The notes under the pieces: model-generated
What the model was told of the DNA's origin: nothing
Database searches by the model: none
The model's input: the letters and a program-made list of their open reading frames with translations, nothing else
Part shown: positions 6,130 to 12,178 of the stretch, piece by piece
How positions within the stretch are numbered: position 1 is the first letter of the stretch
Layout: each line of letters opens with the position of its first letter
Position numbers and translations under genes: made by a program
NCBI GenBank assembly: GCA_016783105.1
Contig: JADHXF010000049.1
Location: forward strand, 1-12,178
Direction of reading: 5' to 3'
Source of the DNA: Dehalococcoidales bacterium
GTDB lineage: Bacteria; Chloroflexota; Dehalococcoidia; Dehalococcoidales; RBG-16-60-22
DNA: 12,178 nucleotides

Positions 6130-8712
6130 CTAGCACTTGGTATATCCGCAGGCGGCGCAGATAAAGCACCCTTCCTGATAGATGAGCATATTGCTGCATT
6201 CCGGGCACTGGCCGGCCAGGTTCTTGGCCAGGCCATAGTCTTCCGGTTTGGGTTTACCATCGTAGCCGGTGGTATGCTTTTCCAGCACGCTGGCGATGGC
6301 GTCGGCGCAGGAGAGGATTGACTTGCCCTCCTCCCAGGCAATCGATGGGCAGCGGATGCCCCGCAGTTGCCGTACCACGGAAGCAACGTCTACCCCGGAC
6401 CTTAACGCCAGCGATATGAGGCGGCAGGTAGCTTCAAGCTGTGCCGAGGCACAGCCACCCGTTTTCCCGAGGTGGGAGAAAACCTCGCAGATGCCGTTTT
6501 CATCAGAGTTTACCGTGACATAGATATAGCCGCAGCCGGTGGTGACCCTTTCCGTAAAACCGCTGGTTACCTTGGCCCGCTTCCGCGGTGTTAGCCTCGT
6601 TTCATCGGGTGCTTTCTCAGTTTTACCCTCCGTTTTACCGGTGGTCAGAACCTGCGCGTCCCGGCTGCCGTCGCGGTAGATGGTGATTCCCTTGAGTCCT
6701 TCCTGGTAGGCGAGCAGGTACACCTTGGCAACGTCTTCCCTGGCGGCCTCGCGGGGGAAATTGACCGTCTTGGAAACAGCGTTGTTTGTGGATTTCTGAA
6801 AGGCGGCCTGCATCTTCACGTGCCATTCCGGGGTAATCTCATGGGCGGTAACGAATACCGGTTTCACGTCATCGGGCACGCCTTCAATATCAGCAAGGTG
6901 AGCCCCGTCAGCGAGCTTCTGCATCAGTTCTTCGGAATAAAAGCCTTTTTCCCGGGCAATTTCTTCGAAATACGGGTTCACCTCCACCAGCTTCGCCCCG
7001 TCCAGGATATTTTTGGTGTAGCTCAGGGCAAAGAGAGGCTCTATGCCGCTGGAGCAGCCGGCAATCATGCTCAGTGTGCCGGTGGGCGCGATGGTGGTTC
7101 TTGAGGCGTTTCTTACTCTGGGGGCATCAGGGGCGTCATAGATACTGCCCGCAAAGGCGGGGAAGAGGCCGCGTTCCTTACCTAGTTCCACGGACGCCTT
7201 GTTCGCTTCTTCGCTGACGAATTTCATGACCTCAGAGGCGAGGCTGAGCGCTTTTTCGGAATTATAGGGGATACCCAGCTGTATCAGCATATCGGCAAAG
7301 CCCATTATGCCGAGGCCGATTTTCCTCGTCTTCTTGGTCATCTCCTCTATCTGGGGCAACGGGAATTTGTTCACGTCAATCACGTTGTCCAGAAACCTGA
7401 CGGCGGTCTTGATGACCTTAGCCAGCCTGGGGTAATCAATCTCAACAGTACTGTCTCCCCGTCGTAGCATACTGGCCAGATTGATGGAGCCGAGATTGCA
7501 GGATTCGTAGGGGAGCAGGGGTTGCTCGCCGCAGGGGTTGGTGCTCTCGATTTTACCCAGGTGCGGGGTGGGGTTATCCTGGTTGATGCGGTCAATGAAG
7601 ACGATACCCGGGTCGCCGGTCTTCCAGGCCATATCCACGATTTTGTCAAAGACCTCTTTGGCATTGAGCTTGCCCTCAACCTCCCTGGTGTGGGGATTGA
7701 CCAGATTATAATCTCCGCCTGCCTTTACCGCCTCCATAAATTCCGAGGTTACCGCTACCGAGATGTTGAAATTGGTCAGGGCGGTCATATCCTCTTTGGA
7801 GGTAATGAACTTCATGATGTCCGGATGGTCAACGTTGAGAATGCCCATATTGGCCCCGCGGCGCATCCCGCCCTGCTTGATAACGTCGGTGGCGGTATCA
7901 AACGCCCTGATAAATGACACCGGGCCGCTGGCCACCCCACCCGTGGAACCGACACGGGCCAGTTCCGGGCGCAGCCGGGAGAAGGAAAAGCCGGTGCCGC
8001 CGCCGCTCTTGTGGATGAGCGCCGTGTTCTTCACCGAGTCGAAAATGGACTCCATAGTGTCCTCGATGGGCAGGACAAAGCAGGCGGACAGCTGTCCCAG
8101 TTCCCGGCCCGCGTTCATCAGGGTGGGCGAGTTGGGCAGGAACTCGAGGCTGGTCATTACGCGATAAAACTCGTCTTCTACCGCCCTGACATTCGCCTTG
8201 GGGTCATGGATACGTTCCGCCTCGGCGATGGCTCCGGCGACACGATGGAACATCTCCTCCGGCGTTTCAATAGCATTGCCCTGCTTGTCTTTTTTCAGGT
8301 AACGCTTTTGCAGGACATGAAGCGCGTTTTCCGTTAATTTCAAGGCGGTATCGGGCTGGTCTTGTGTCCTGGCGGTCCGGGTCGTTTTCATTTCTGGGGT
8401 CGCCTCCTCGGTGAATTTTTGTTCTTCCGCCGCCAGTATTTCCTCCACTATCGTCAGAATATCGGTATCCGTGGGCAGAATGCTCGGTCGCCGTGGCGAC
8501 CTGGCAACCAAATCTTCCATGCCGGGCAGGGCGGGTGGCTGCAAAAAAGAGCGGTTCTGCTCGAGTCGCTCGATGACCTGCGAGGTGAGCCTCTCCACCA
8601 GCCTCCGGTCGGCGATTCCCATGGACTCAGCCGCGGCAAAAACAATGCGTGCAATCTGGGTTCGATTTGGGGAGTTTGTCGGTCTGTGTTGTGATTTATC
8701 CATCCTGTCCAT
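6130..8712 (-). CDS. nrdJ: Class II (adenosylcobalamin-dependent) ribonucleotide reductase
   Basis: This enzyme reduces ribonucleotides to deoxyribonucleotides with an adenosylcobalamin radical, independent of oxygen. It has 860 residues from the ATG at 8712, 4 nt after the nrdR stop; an ATG at 8703 is equally possible, and neither has a strong ribosome site. Signatures: [12 protein letters not shown] (191-202), the active-site disulfide Cys211 in [18 protein letters not shown] (235-244), the radical motif NPCGEQ (392-397) and APTGTLS (542-548). A TSCPD domain follows at about 720-790, then a C-terminal zinc-ribbon/redox tail (836-860: CPEC, then CAACGYTKC) that would recharge the active-site disulfide. 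The first roughly 120 residues include a helical segment (18-52) outside the catalytic core. It lacks the partner-subunit dependence of class I enzymes, and no nrdB is seen. NrdR upstream is its likely repressor. Confidence 0.96.
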   Translation of the reverse strand: MDRMDKSQHRPTNSPNRTQIARIVFAAAESMGIADRRLVERLTSQVIERLEQNRSFLQPPALPGMEDLVARSPRRPSILPTDTDILTIVEEILAAEEQKFTEEATPEMKTTRTARTQDQPDTALKLTENALHVLQKRYLKKDKQGNAIETPEEMFHRVAGAIAEAERIHDPKANVRAVEDEFYRVMTSLEFLPNSPTLMNAGRELGQLSACFVLPIEDTMESIFDSVKNTALIHKSGGGTGFSFSRLRPELARVGSTGGVASGPVSFIRAFDTATDVIKQGGMRRGANMGILNVDHPDIMKFITSKEDMTALTNFNISVAVTSEFMEAVKAGGDYNLVNPHTREVEGKLNAKEVFDKIVDMAWKTGDPGIVFIDRINQDNPTPHLGKIESTNPCGEQPLLPYESCNLGSINLASMLRRGDSTVEIDYPRLAKVIKTAVRFLDNVIDVNKFPLPQIEEMTKKTRKIGLGIMGFADMLIQLGIPYNSEKALSLASEVMKFVSEEANKASVELGKERGLFPAFAGSIYDAPDAPRVRNASRTTIAPTGTLSMIAGCSSGIEPLFALSYTKNILDGAKLVEVNPYFEEIAREKGFYSEELMQKLADGAHLADIEGVPDDVKPVFVTAHEITPEWHVKMQAAFQKSTNNAVSKTVNFPREAAREDVAKVYLLAYQEGLKGITIYRDGSRDAQVLTTGKTEGKTEKAPDETRLTPRKRAKVTSGFTERVTTGCGYIYVTVNSDENGICEVFSHLGKTGGCASAQLEATCRLISLALRSGVDVASVVRQLRGIRCPSIAWEEGKSILSCADAIASVLEKHTTGYDGKPKPEDYGLAKNLAGQCPECSNMLIYQEGCFICAACGYTKC

Positions 8713-8716
8713 CGGC

Positions 8717-9283
8717 TCATTTATTTCGCAGTGACAATGATTTTGCTTTATCTTCAGACTGTTTTCGTTTTGACAGTTCCTCCAACTCTTCCGAAGAGAG
8801 CAAAGAGAGCTGGTTCTTGGGCGTGGCGAGTGCCGGCTCGCCATCGACCAGTGAGTCCACGACCTTTTTCAGCGTGGTGATATCGGTGAAGTCGCGGTAA
8901 ACGCTGGCGAAGCGGATGTAGGCGATGTGGTCCAGCTCTTTCAACCTCTCCATGACCATATCGCCAATGATGGTGCTGGGTACTTCCAGCTTGCCCGAGC
9001 GGTACAGTTCGGCTTCAATATCATCGGCGGTTTTATCCACTGTGCCGCTGGGGAGCGGCCGTTTTTCGCAGGCTTTGCGGATGCCAGTTAGCAACTTGTC
9101 TCTGTTAAACTCCTCGCGGCGTTCGTCCTTCTTGATGACAAACAGTCCACTGGGCTGAAGGCGTTCATAGGTGGTAAAACGAGAATCGCACTTCAGGCAC
9201 TGGCGCCTTCGGCGTATGCCGTCATTGATCTCACGGGAGTCAATGACCTTTGAATCATGATAGCCACAGTAAGGACAGTTCAT
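8717..9283 (-). CDS. nrdR: Transcriptional repressor NrdR
   Basis: NrdR senses ATP/dATP and represses ribonucleotide reductase operons by binding NrdR boxes. From the ATG at 9283 it is 188 residues: an N-terminal zinc ribbon with CPYC (3-6) and CLKC (29-32), the family hallmark VIDSRE, GIRRRRQC and RFTTYER stretches, and an ATP-cone at about 46-136. An in-frame TTG at 9289 would add two residues; the ATG gives the usual N-terminus of the family. NrdR is usually about 150 residues, so this one has a charged, lysine- and serine-rich tail of about 35-40 residues. It is followed 4 nt later by nrdJ and preceded by its own NrdR box, which indicates autorepression of the operon. Confidence 0.96.
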   Translation of the reverse strand: MNCPYCGYHDSKVIDSREINDGIRRRRQCLKCDSRFTTYERLQPSGLFVIKKDERREEFNRDKLLTGIRKACEKRPLPSGTVDKTADDIEAELYRSGKLEVPSTIIGDMVMERLKELDHIAYIRFASVYRDFTDITTLKKVVDSLVDGEPALATPKNQLSLLSSEELEELSKRKQSEDKAKSLSLRNK

Positions 9284-9293
9284 TTTCAATAAT

Positions 9294-9309
9294 CCACATC
9301 ATATAGTAG
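9294..9309. promoter_or_regulatory. Possible degenerate NrdR box 2
   Basis: This 16-mer matches the NrdR consensus at about 11 of 16 positions, with an intact ATATAGT half. It lies 32 bp (about three helical turns) from box 1, the kind of spacing seen for paired NrdR boxes, and falls between the predicted transcription start and nrdR. Confidence 0.4.
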
Positions 9310-9319
9310 GACAAGATGT

Positions 9320-9348
9320 ATATTAATACAATATATAGTGTCTGTCAA
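9320..9348 (-). promoter_or_regulatory. Promoter of the nrdR-nrdJ-HTH operon
   Basis: On the minus strand a perfect TTGACA -35 (9348-9343), a 17-nt spacer (9342-9326) and TAATAT (9325-9320) make a sigma70-type promoter. Transcription would begin near 9313, about 30 nt before the nrdR ATG. The NrdR box fills the spacer. Confidence 0.7.
9326..9341. promoter_or_regulatory. NrdR box 1
   Basis: ATACAATATATAGTGT matches the published palindromic NrdR-box consensus ACACWATATATWGTGT at 15 of 16 positions. It occupies the spacer between -35 and -10 of the nrdR promoter, so bound NrdR would exclude RNA polymerase. Confidence 0.85.
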
Positions 9349-9388
9349 GAGGCTTTCCCCTTACGCTTTATTAAAATTTTCTAAAAAC

Positions 9389-9417
9389 TTTACCGGAAAT
9401 GTGGTAAAAGGTAAGAT
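9389..9417 (+). promoter_or_regulatory. Possible folC promoter with inverted repeat
   Basis: TTTACC (9389-9394), a 17-nt spacer and TAAGAT (9412-9417) form a weak sigma70-like promoter about 30 nt before folC. TTTACC and GGTAAA (9403-9408) form an inverted repeat with an 8-nt gap, which could be an operator or chance. Confidence 0.35.
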
Positions 9418-9444
9418 TATGGTGAGTTATTCCGGAGTACAAGA

Positions 9445-10758
9445 ATGGACTTTCCGGCGGCGGTCAATTATATTTTAAGCTTTGCCGACTACGAGCGGAT
9501 GCCACGCTCGGCGGTCGTTTTCGACCTGCGGCGTACTGAGCGTTTGCTGGAAAGATTGGGCAGCCCTCAAAACGCGGCAAAATCAGTCCATATCGCCGGC
9601 ACGAAAGGAAAAGGCAGCACCGCCGCCATGATTGCCTCCATCCTGGTTCAGTCGGGTTACCGCACCGGTCTTTACACCTCTCCACACCTGCTCGACATAC
9701 GGGAACGCCTACAGGTCGATGGAGAGTTGATTTACGAAAAAGAGTTCGCCCGCCTCACCGAGATAATAAAACCTGAAGTTGAGGCGGTGAATGAAAGCGG
9801 TGGCCTGGGGGAACTGACCACTTATGAAATTCTCACCGCCATTGCCTTCGCATATTTCCGTGATAAAAAGGTGGACTATCAGGTGCTGGAGGTGGGGCTA
9901 GGGGGTCGACTTGATGCCACCAATGTGGTGAAGCCGGAGGTCTGCGTCATCACGTCGATCAGTTATGACCACATGGATGTGCTCGGCGATACGCTGGCGA
10001 AGATAGCCGGGGAAAAGGCGGGCATCATCAAGCCGGGATGCATCGCCGTTACCTCTCCTCAGTCTCCAGAGGCGATGGCGGTGCTGGAAAAGGTGTGCCG
10101 ACAGCAAGCAGTGAAGCTGGTGAAGGTAGGCCGTGATGTTACCTGGCAGCGGAATTCGGTCAGCCCTGGGGGGCAGTCATTTACCGTTCGGGGAATGAAG
10201 AGTGAGTATCACCTGAGCGTGCCACTGGCCGGCGAGCACCAGTTGGAAAACGCCGCCACCGCCGTTGCAGTTGCGGAAGTGCTGGCCGAAAGAGGCGACT
10301 TGATAACCGCTAGGACGATTTCCAGGGGTATCGCAAACGTAAGCTGGCCGGGTCGACTCCAAATCCTGCGGCGAAATCCCTGGGTTATCGTTGACGGCGC
10401 CCACAATGGCGATTCTATTCGGAAGCTGGTGCAGGCATTAAGGCAGCACTTCGCCTTCGAAAAAGCCATAGTCATATTCGGTGCCTCATCGGATAAAAAC
10501 ATCGCCGGGATGGTGGCAGAATTATCGTCGTTTCCCGACCGGGTTATTGTAACCCGCTCCCATCACCCACGCGCTGTATCGATGGAAAGACTTGTGGATG
10601 AGTTCTCCAAAAAGGGCGTAACGCCTGAGGTCTCGGAAAATATTGCCGTGGCGCTGGAGCGGGCACTGTCCGTTGCCGGACCAGGCGACCTGGTCTGCGC
10701 CTCCGGCTCGCTGTTTCTCGTTGCCGAAGTGATGCAATATATGCTGAAGCGGACCTAG
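9445..10758 (+). CDS. folC: Folylpolyglutamate synthase / dihydrofolate synthase
   Basis: This cytoplasmic ATP-dependent ligase adds glutamate to dihydropteroate and/or extends folate polyglutamate tails. It has 437 residues, usual for the family. Visible motifs: P-loop GTKGKGST (52-59), TSPHL (78-82), EVGLGGRLDATN (149-160), ISYDHMDVLGDTL (172-184), IAGEKAGIIKPG (187-198) and DGAHN (317-321) in the C-terminal ligase domain. The ATG at 9445 has a GGAG 7-8 nt upstream. It is divergent from nrdR and converges with ribD; its TAG overlaps the ribD TAG. No folP is visible, so bifunctionality (FolC proper versus FPGS only) is inferred from the family. Confidence 0.96.
   Translation: MDFPAAVNYILSFADYERMPRSAVVFDLRRTERLLERLGSPQNAAKSVHIAGTKGKGSTAAMIASILVQSGYRTGLYTSPHLLDIRERLQVDGELIYEKEFARLTEIIKPEVEAVNESGGLGELTTYEILTAIAFAYFRDKKVDYQVLEVGLGGRLDATNVVKPEVCVITSISYDHMDVLGDTLAKIAGEKAGIIKPGCIAVTSPQSPEAMAVLEKVCRQQAVKLVKVGRDVTWQRNSVSPGGQSFTVRGMKSEYHLSVPLAGEHQLENAATAVAVAEVLAERGDLITARTISRGIANVSWPGRLQILRRNPWVIVDGAHNGDSIRKLVQALRQHFAFEKAIVIFGASSDKNIAGMVAELSSFPDRVIVTRSHHPRAVSMERLVDEFSKKGVTPEVSENIAVALERALSVAGPGDLVCASGSLFLVAEVMQYMLKRT
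10677..10697. other. Strong stem-loop within the end of folC
   Basis: GACCAGG (10679-10685) and CCTGGTC (10689-10695) pair perfectly around a CGA loop; one G-T and one C-G pair extend it to 9 bp. It lies 60 nt before the folC stop and has no T-run. Because folC and ribD converge with no gap, it might slow either transcript, or it may only reflect the codons of the conserved DLV segment. Confidence 0.35.
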
Positions 10759-11852
10759 CCTGAAGAGTGGTCGATTCTGGCTTCAACAACAATGTCTGCA
10801 CCAGCTCTGGATATCTTCTGGAAGGTCAGTTGCAGAGCCTGACTTAGCCGGGCGATATTCAGTTCTCCCACCGCGTCAATACCCTTGCCCAGAATTCTGG
10901 GCGCAATGGCAATAACAACCTTATCAGCGAGGTTCTGGCGCAGGAAAGAGGTGATGACCCTGGCGCCTCCCTCCACCAGCAATGAAGAAATATTACGTTC
11001 GCCAAGCGCCCGGAGCAGGTGTTTCAAGTCTATTTCTCCGAACTCATCAGGTTGTATTACCAGAATATCAATCCCCATCTTGCGCAGTTGGGCAACTTTT
11101 TTCTTATCGGCGACAGCAGTGGTGGCAATCATTACCGGTGCCACGTCGCGTGTTCTGACGATTTCAGAGTCCGGCGGTATTCTCAATCTGGAGTCCAGAA
11201 TGATACGGGTCGGGTTTCTGCCCCTGACCAAGCGCACCGTGAGCTGCGGGTTGTCGGCCAGGGCCGTATCAATGCCAACCAGGACGGCATCGCTGGTGGC
11301 CCTCAAACGGTGTGCCCGTTTTCTAAATTCCTCCGAGCTTATCCACCGGGAGTCGCCGGTGGCCGTGGCAATCCGACCGTCCAGTGTCTGGGCGAACTTG
11401 AGGGTTACCAGCGGCAGTCCCGTGGTCATGTACTTGAAGTATGCCTCGTTCAGCTCGCGGCATTCCTCTTCCAGCACGCCGACCTTAGTCTCAATGCCAT
11501 TCTCATTTAAAATCTTAACGCCTTTACCGCTGACCTGCGGATTGGGGTCAAGCGTTCCGATGACGACCCTTGTAATTTTGTTACTGATAATGGCATCAAC
11601 GCAGGGGGGCGTTTTCCCGTAGTGGCAGCACGGTTCCAGGGTTACATATAGTGTGGTGCCGTCGGGAGCAGTGCGGGCGTTCTGCAGGGCATTGACTTCG
11701 GCATGATTCCCACCAAAGAGGCGGTGGTAGCCACGGCCAATAATCCGGCTATCCTTGACAAGCACAACTCCAACCATCGGATTCGGACTGGTCCACCCGC
11801 GCCCCCGTCGTGCCAGCCTTAAGGCCTGTTTCATGTATTCTTCGTCAGTCAA
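10755..11852 (-). CDS. ribD: Bifunctional riboflavin biosynthesis deaminase/reductase RibD
   Basis: RibD carries out the second and third steps of riboflavin synthesis from GTP: deamination of the pyrimidine intermediate, then NADPH-dependent reduction of its ribosyl side chain. It has 365 residues, normal for the family. The N-terminal deaminase (1-145) has HAEVNAL (zinc ligand His50, catalytic Glu52) and PCCHYGKTPPC (zinc ligands Cys75, Cys84), plus TSPNPMVGVV at 21-30. The reductase (about 147-360) has LKFAQTLDGRIA (151-162), SRWIS (168-172), DNPQLTVR (200-207) and a late LLVEGGARV. The start is TTG at 11852, with AAGGAG 11 nt before it; the first ATG (11834) would remove six residues and has no ribosome site. 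No other rib genes and no FMN riboswitch are visible nearby. Confidence 0.96.
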   Translation of the reverse strand: MTDEEYMKQALRLARRGRGWTSPNPMVGVVLVKDSRIIGRGYHRLFGGNHAEVNALQNARTAPDGTTLYVTLEPCCHYGKTPPCVDAIISNKITRVVIGTLDPNPQVSGKGVKILNENGIETKVGVLEEECRELNEAYFKYMTTGLPLVTLKFAQTLDGRIATATGDSRWISSEEFRKRAHRLRATSDAVLVGIDTALADNPQLTVRLVRGRNPTRIILDSRLRIPPDSEIVRTRDVAPVMIATTAVADKKKVAQLRKMGIDILVIQPDEFGEIDLKHLLRALGERNISSLLVEGGARVITSFLRQNLADKVVIAIAPRILGKGIDAVGELNIARLSQALQLTFQKISRAGADIVVEARIDHSSG

Positions 11853-11879
11853 CTGCTGGTCAACTCCTTGCTCTCTACT

Positions 11880-11912
11880 ATACTTAAGAGTATGGCGCTA
11901 ATTAATATTATA
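11880..11912 (-). promoter_or_regulatory. Possible ribD promoter and leader inverted repeat
   Basis: On the minus strand a perfect TATAAT (11912-11907) lies about 55 nt before the ribD start, but no convincing -35 box is found at the right distance. Between it and the ribosome site, ATACT and AGTAT (11880-11884, 11889-11893) form a short inverted repeat around TAAG. Confidence 0.35.
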
Positions 11913-12003
11913 AGAACACGGGCTTCGCGTCCACTATAAGCGCTGGAGATTTAGATGGTGTTCATTAATACGGGAAGTCAGTAGGCCAGACGTTGAGCAT
12001 TAC

Positions 12004-12102
12004 ATGGAGCTTGGTAGAGCTTTTATTAAAAAGGCCGGAAAATGCAAAGCTTGCGAGCAGAACCGCAGATTTGTTACAATCAAGATTGAGTATCTTGTTT
12101 AG
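12004..12102 (+). CDS. Possible 32-residue ORF before tRNA-Lys, doubtful
   Basis: An ATG at 12004 opens a 32-codon frame ending in TAG two nucleotides before the tRNA. The product is basic, with a single CKAC pair at residues 14-17 and no other cysteines. There is no Shine-Dalgarno, and the frame stays open upstream to 11914 without another ATG, so it could also be the tail of a decayed gene. I recognise no family. The 252-nt stretch from 11853 to 12104 otherwise holds only the ribD promoter candidate. Confidence 0.15.
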   Translation: MELGRAFIKKAGKCKACEQNRRFVTIKIEYLV

Positions 12103-12104
12103 GT

Positions 12105-12178
12105 GGGCCGTTAGCTCAGTTGGTAGAGCACCTGACTTTTAATCAGGGTGTCACAGGTTCGAGACCTGTACGGCCTAC
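12105..12178 (+). tRNA. tRNA-Lys (UUU), last two bases of CCA beyond the window
   Basis: A full cloverleaf is visible: acceptor GGGCCGT paired with ACGGCCT (one G-T end pair), D-arm GCTC/GAGC, anticodon stem CCTGA/TCAGG with loop CTTTTAA, and T-arm ACAGG-TTCGAGA-CCTGT. The anticodon TTT (12138-12140) decodes both AAA and AAG as lysine. The discriminator base is A12177 and C12178 would begin an encoded CCA. Confidence 0.95.

Noticed and set aside
8713..8844. Upstream extension of nrdJ overlapping nrdR by about 130 nt
   Set aside because: Those 44 residues overlap the nrdR coding sequence in another frame and look unlike any NrdJ N-terminus; starts at 8712 or 8703 just after the nrdR stop are more sensible.
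11955..11984. Nine-codon ORF with a GGAG before its ATG, as a leader peptide
   Set aside because: Too short, without a plausible downstream gene to control, and no attenuator-like structure follows.
11853..12104. FMN riboswitch upstream of ribD
   Set aside because: I looked on the minus strand for the conserved RFN-element blocks and did not find them.
1..12178. CRISPR arrays, insertion sequences, phage or toxin-antitoxin modules
   Set aside because: No arrayed short repeats, transposase motifs or terminal inverted repeats were seen; apart from the tandem CNNM pair the region looks like stable core chromosome.

Overview
The window reads as a chromosomal housekeeping region of an anaerobic or microaerophilic bacterium with mid-range GC. 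Its coenzyme-B12-dependent (class II) ribonucleotide reductase, its NrdR, its DUF2344 protein and the type of MsrA it carries suggest Chloroflexota, perhaps Dehalococcoidia. That placement is an inference from gene content only. TGA is an ordinary stop here: it ends nrdR and both CNNM genes.

Layout: (1) A minus-strand operon runs from a strong promoter at 4728-4756: two tandem CNNM/CorC-type membrane proteins, a DUF2344 (TIGR03936) protein, then tilS, which runs off the left edge. Gaps between these genes are 4-12 nt. (2) A minus-strand msrA (4790-5644) encodes a membrane-anchored lipoprotein methionine sulfoxide reductase. Its catalytic cysteine codon is TGA, and a hairpin fitting the bacterial SECIS rules lies just downstream. 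I read it as one selenoprotein gene that a standard gene caller would split into two. (3) A minus-strand nrdR-nrdJ-HTH operon starts at 9289. Its promoter carries a near-perfect NrdR box exactly filling the -35/-10 spacer, so NrdR probably represses itself and the class II ribonucleotide reductase. A small XRE-type HTH gene ends the operon. (4) folC lies divergent to nrdR on the plus strand. It converges on ribD (minus strand), and the two stop codons share one CTAG. (5) A roughly 250-nt stretch without a firm gene is followed by tRNA-Lys(UUU) at the right edge, clipped inside its CCA end.

The functions are mostly core metabolism: tRNA-Ile decoding (tilS), deoxyribonucleotide supply (nrdR/nrdJ), folate (folC), riboflavin (ribD) and tRNA-Lys. 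The most notable item is the predicted selenocysteine MsrA lipoprotein. Next are the NrdR operator/promoter layout, the mosaic tandem CNNM pair and the uncharacterised HTH gene in the nrd operon.
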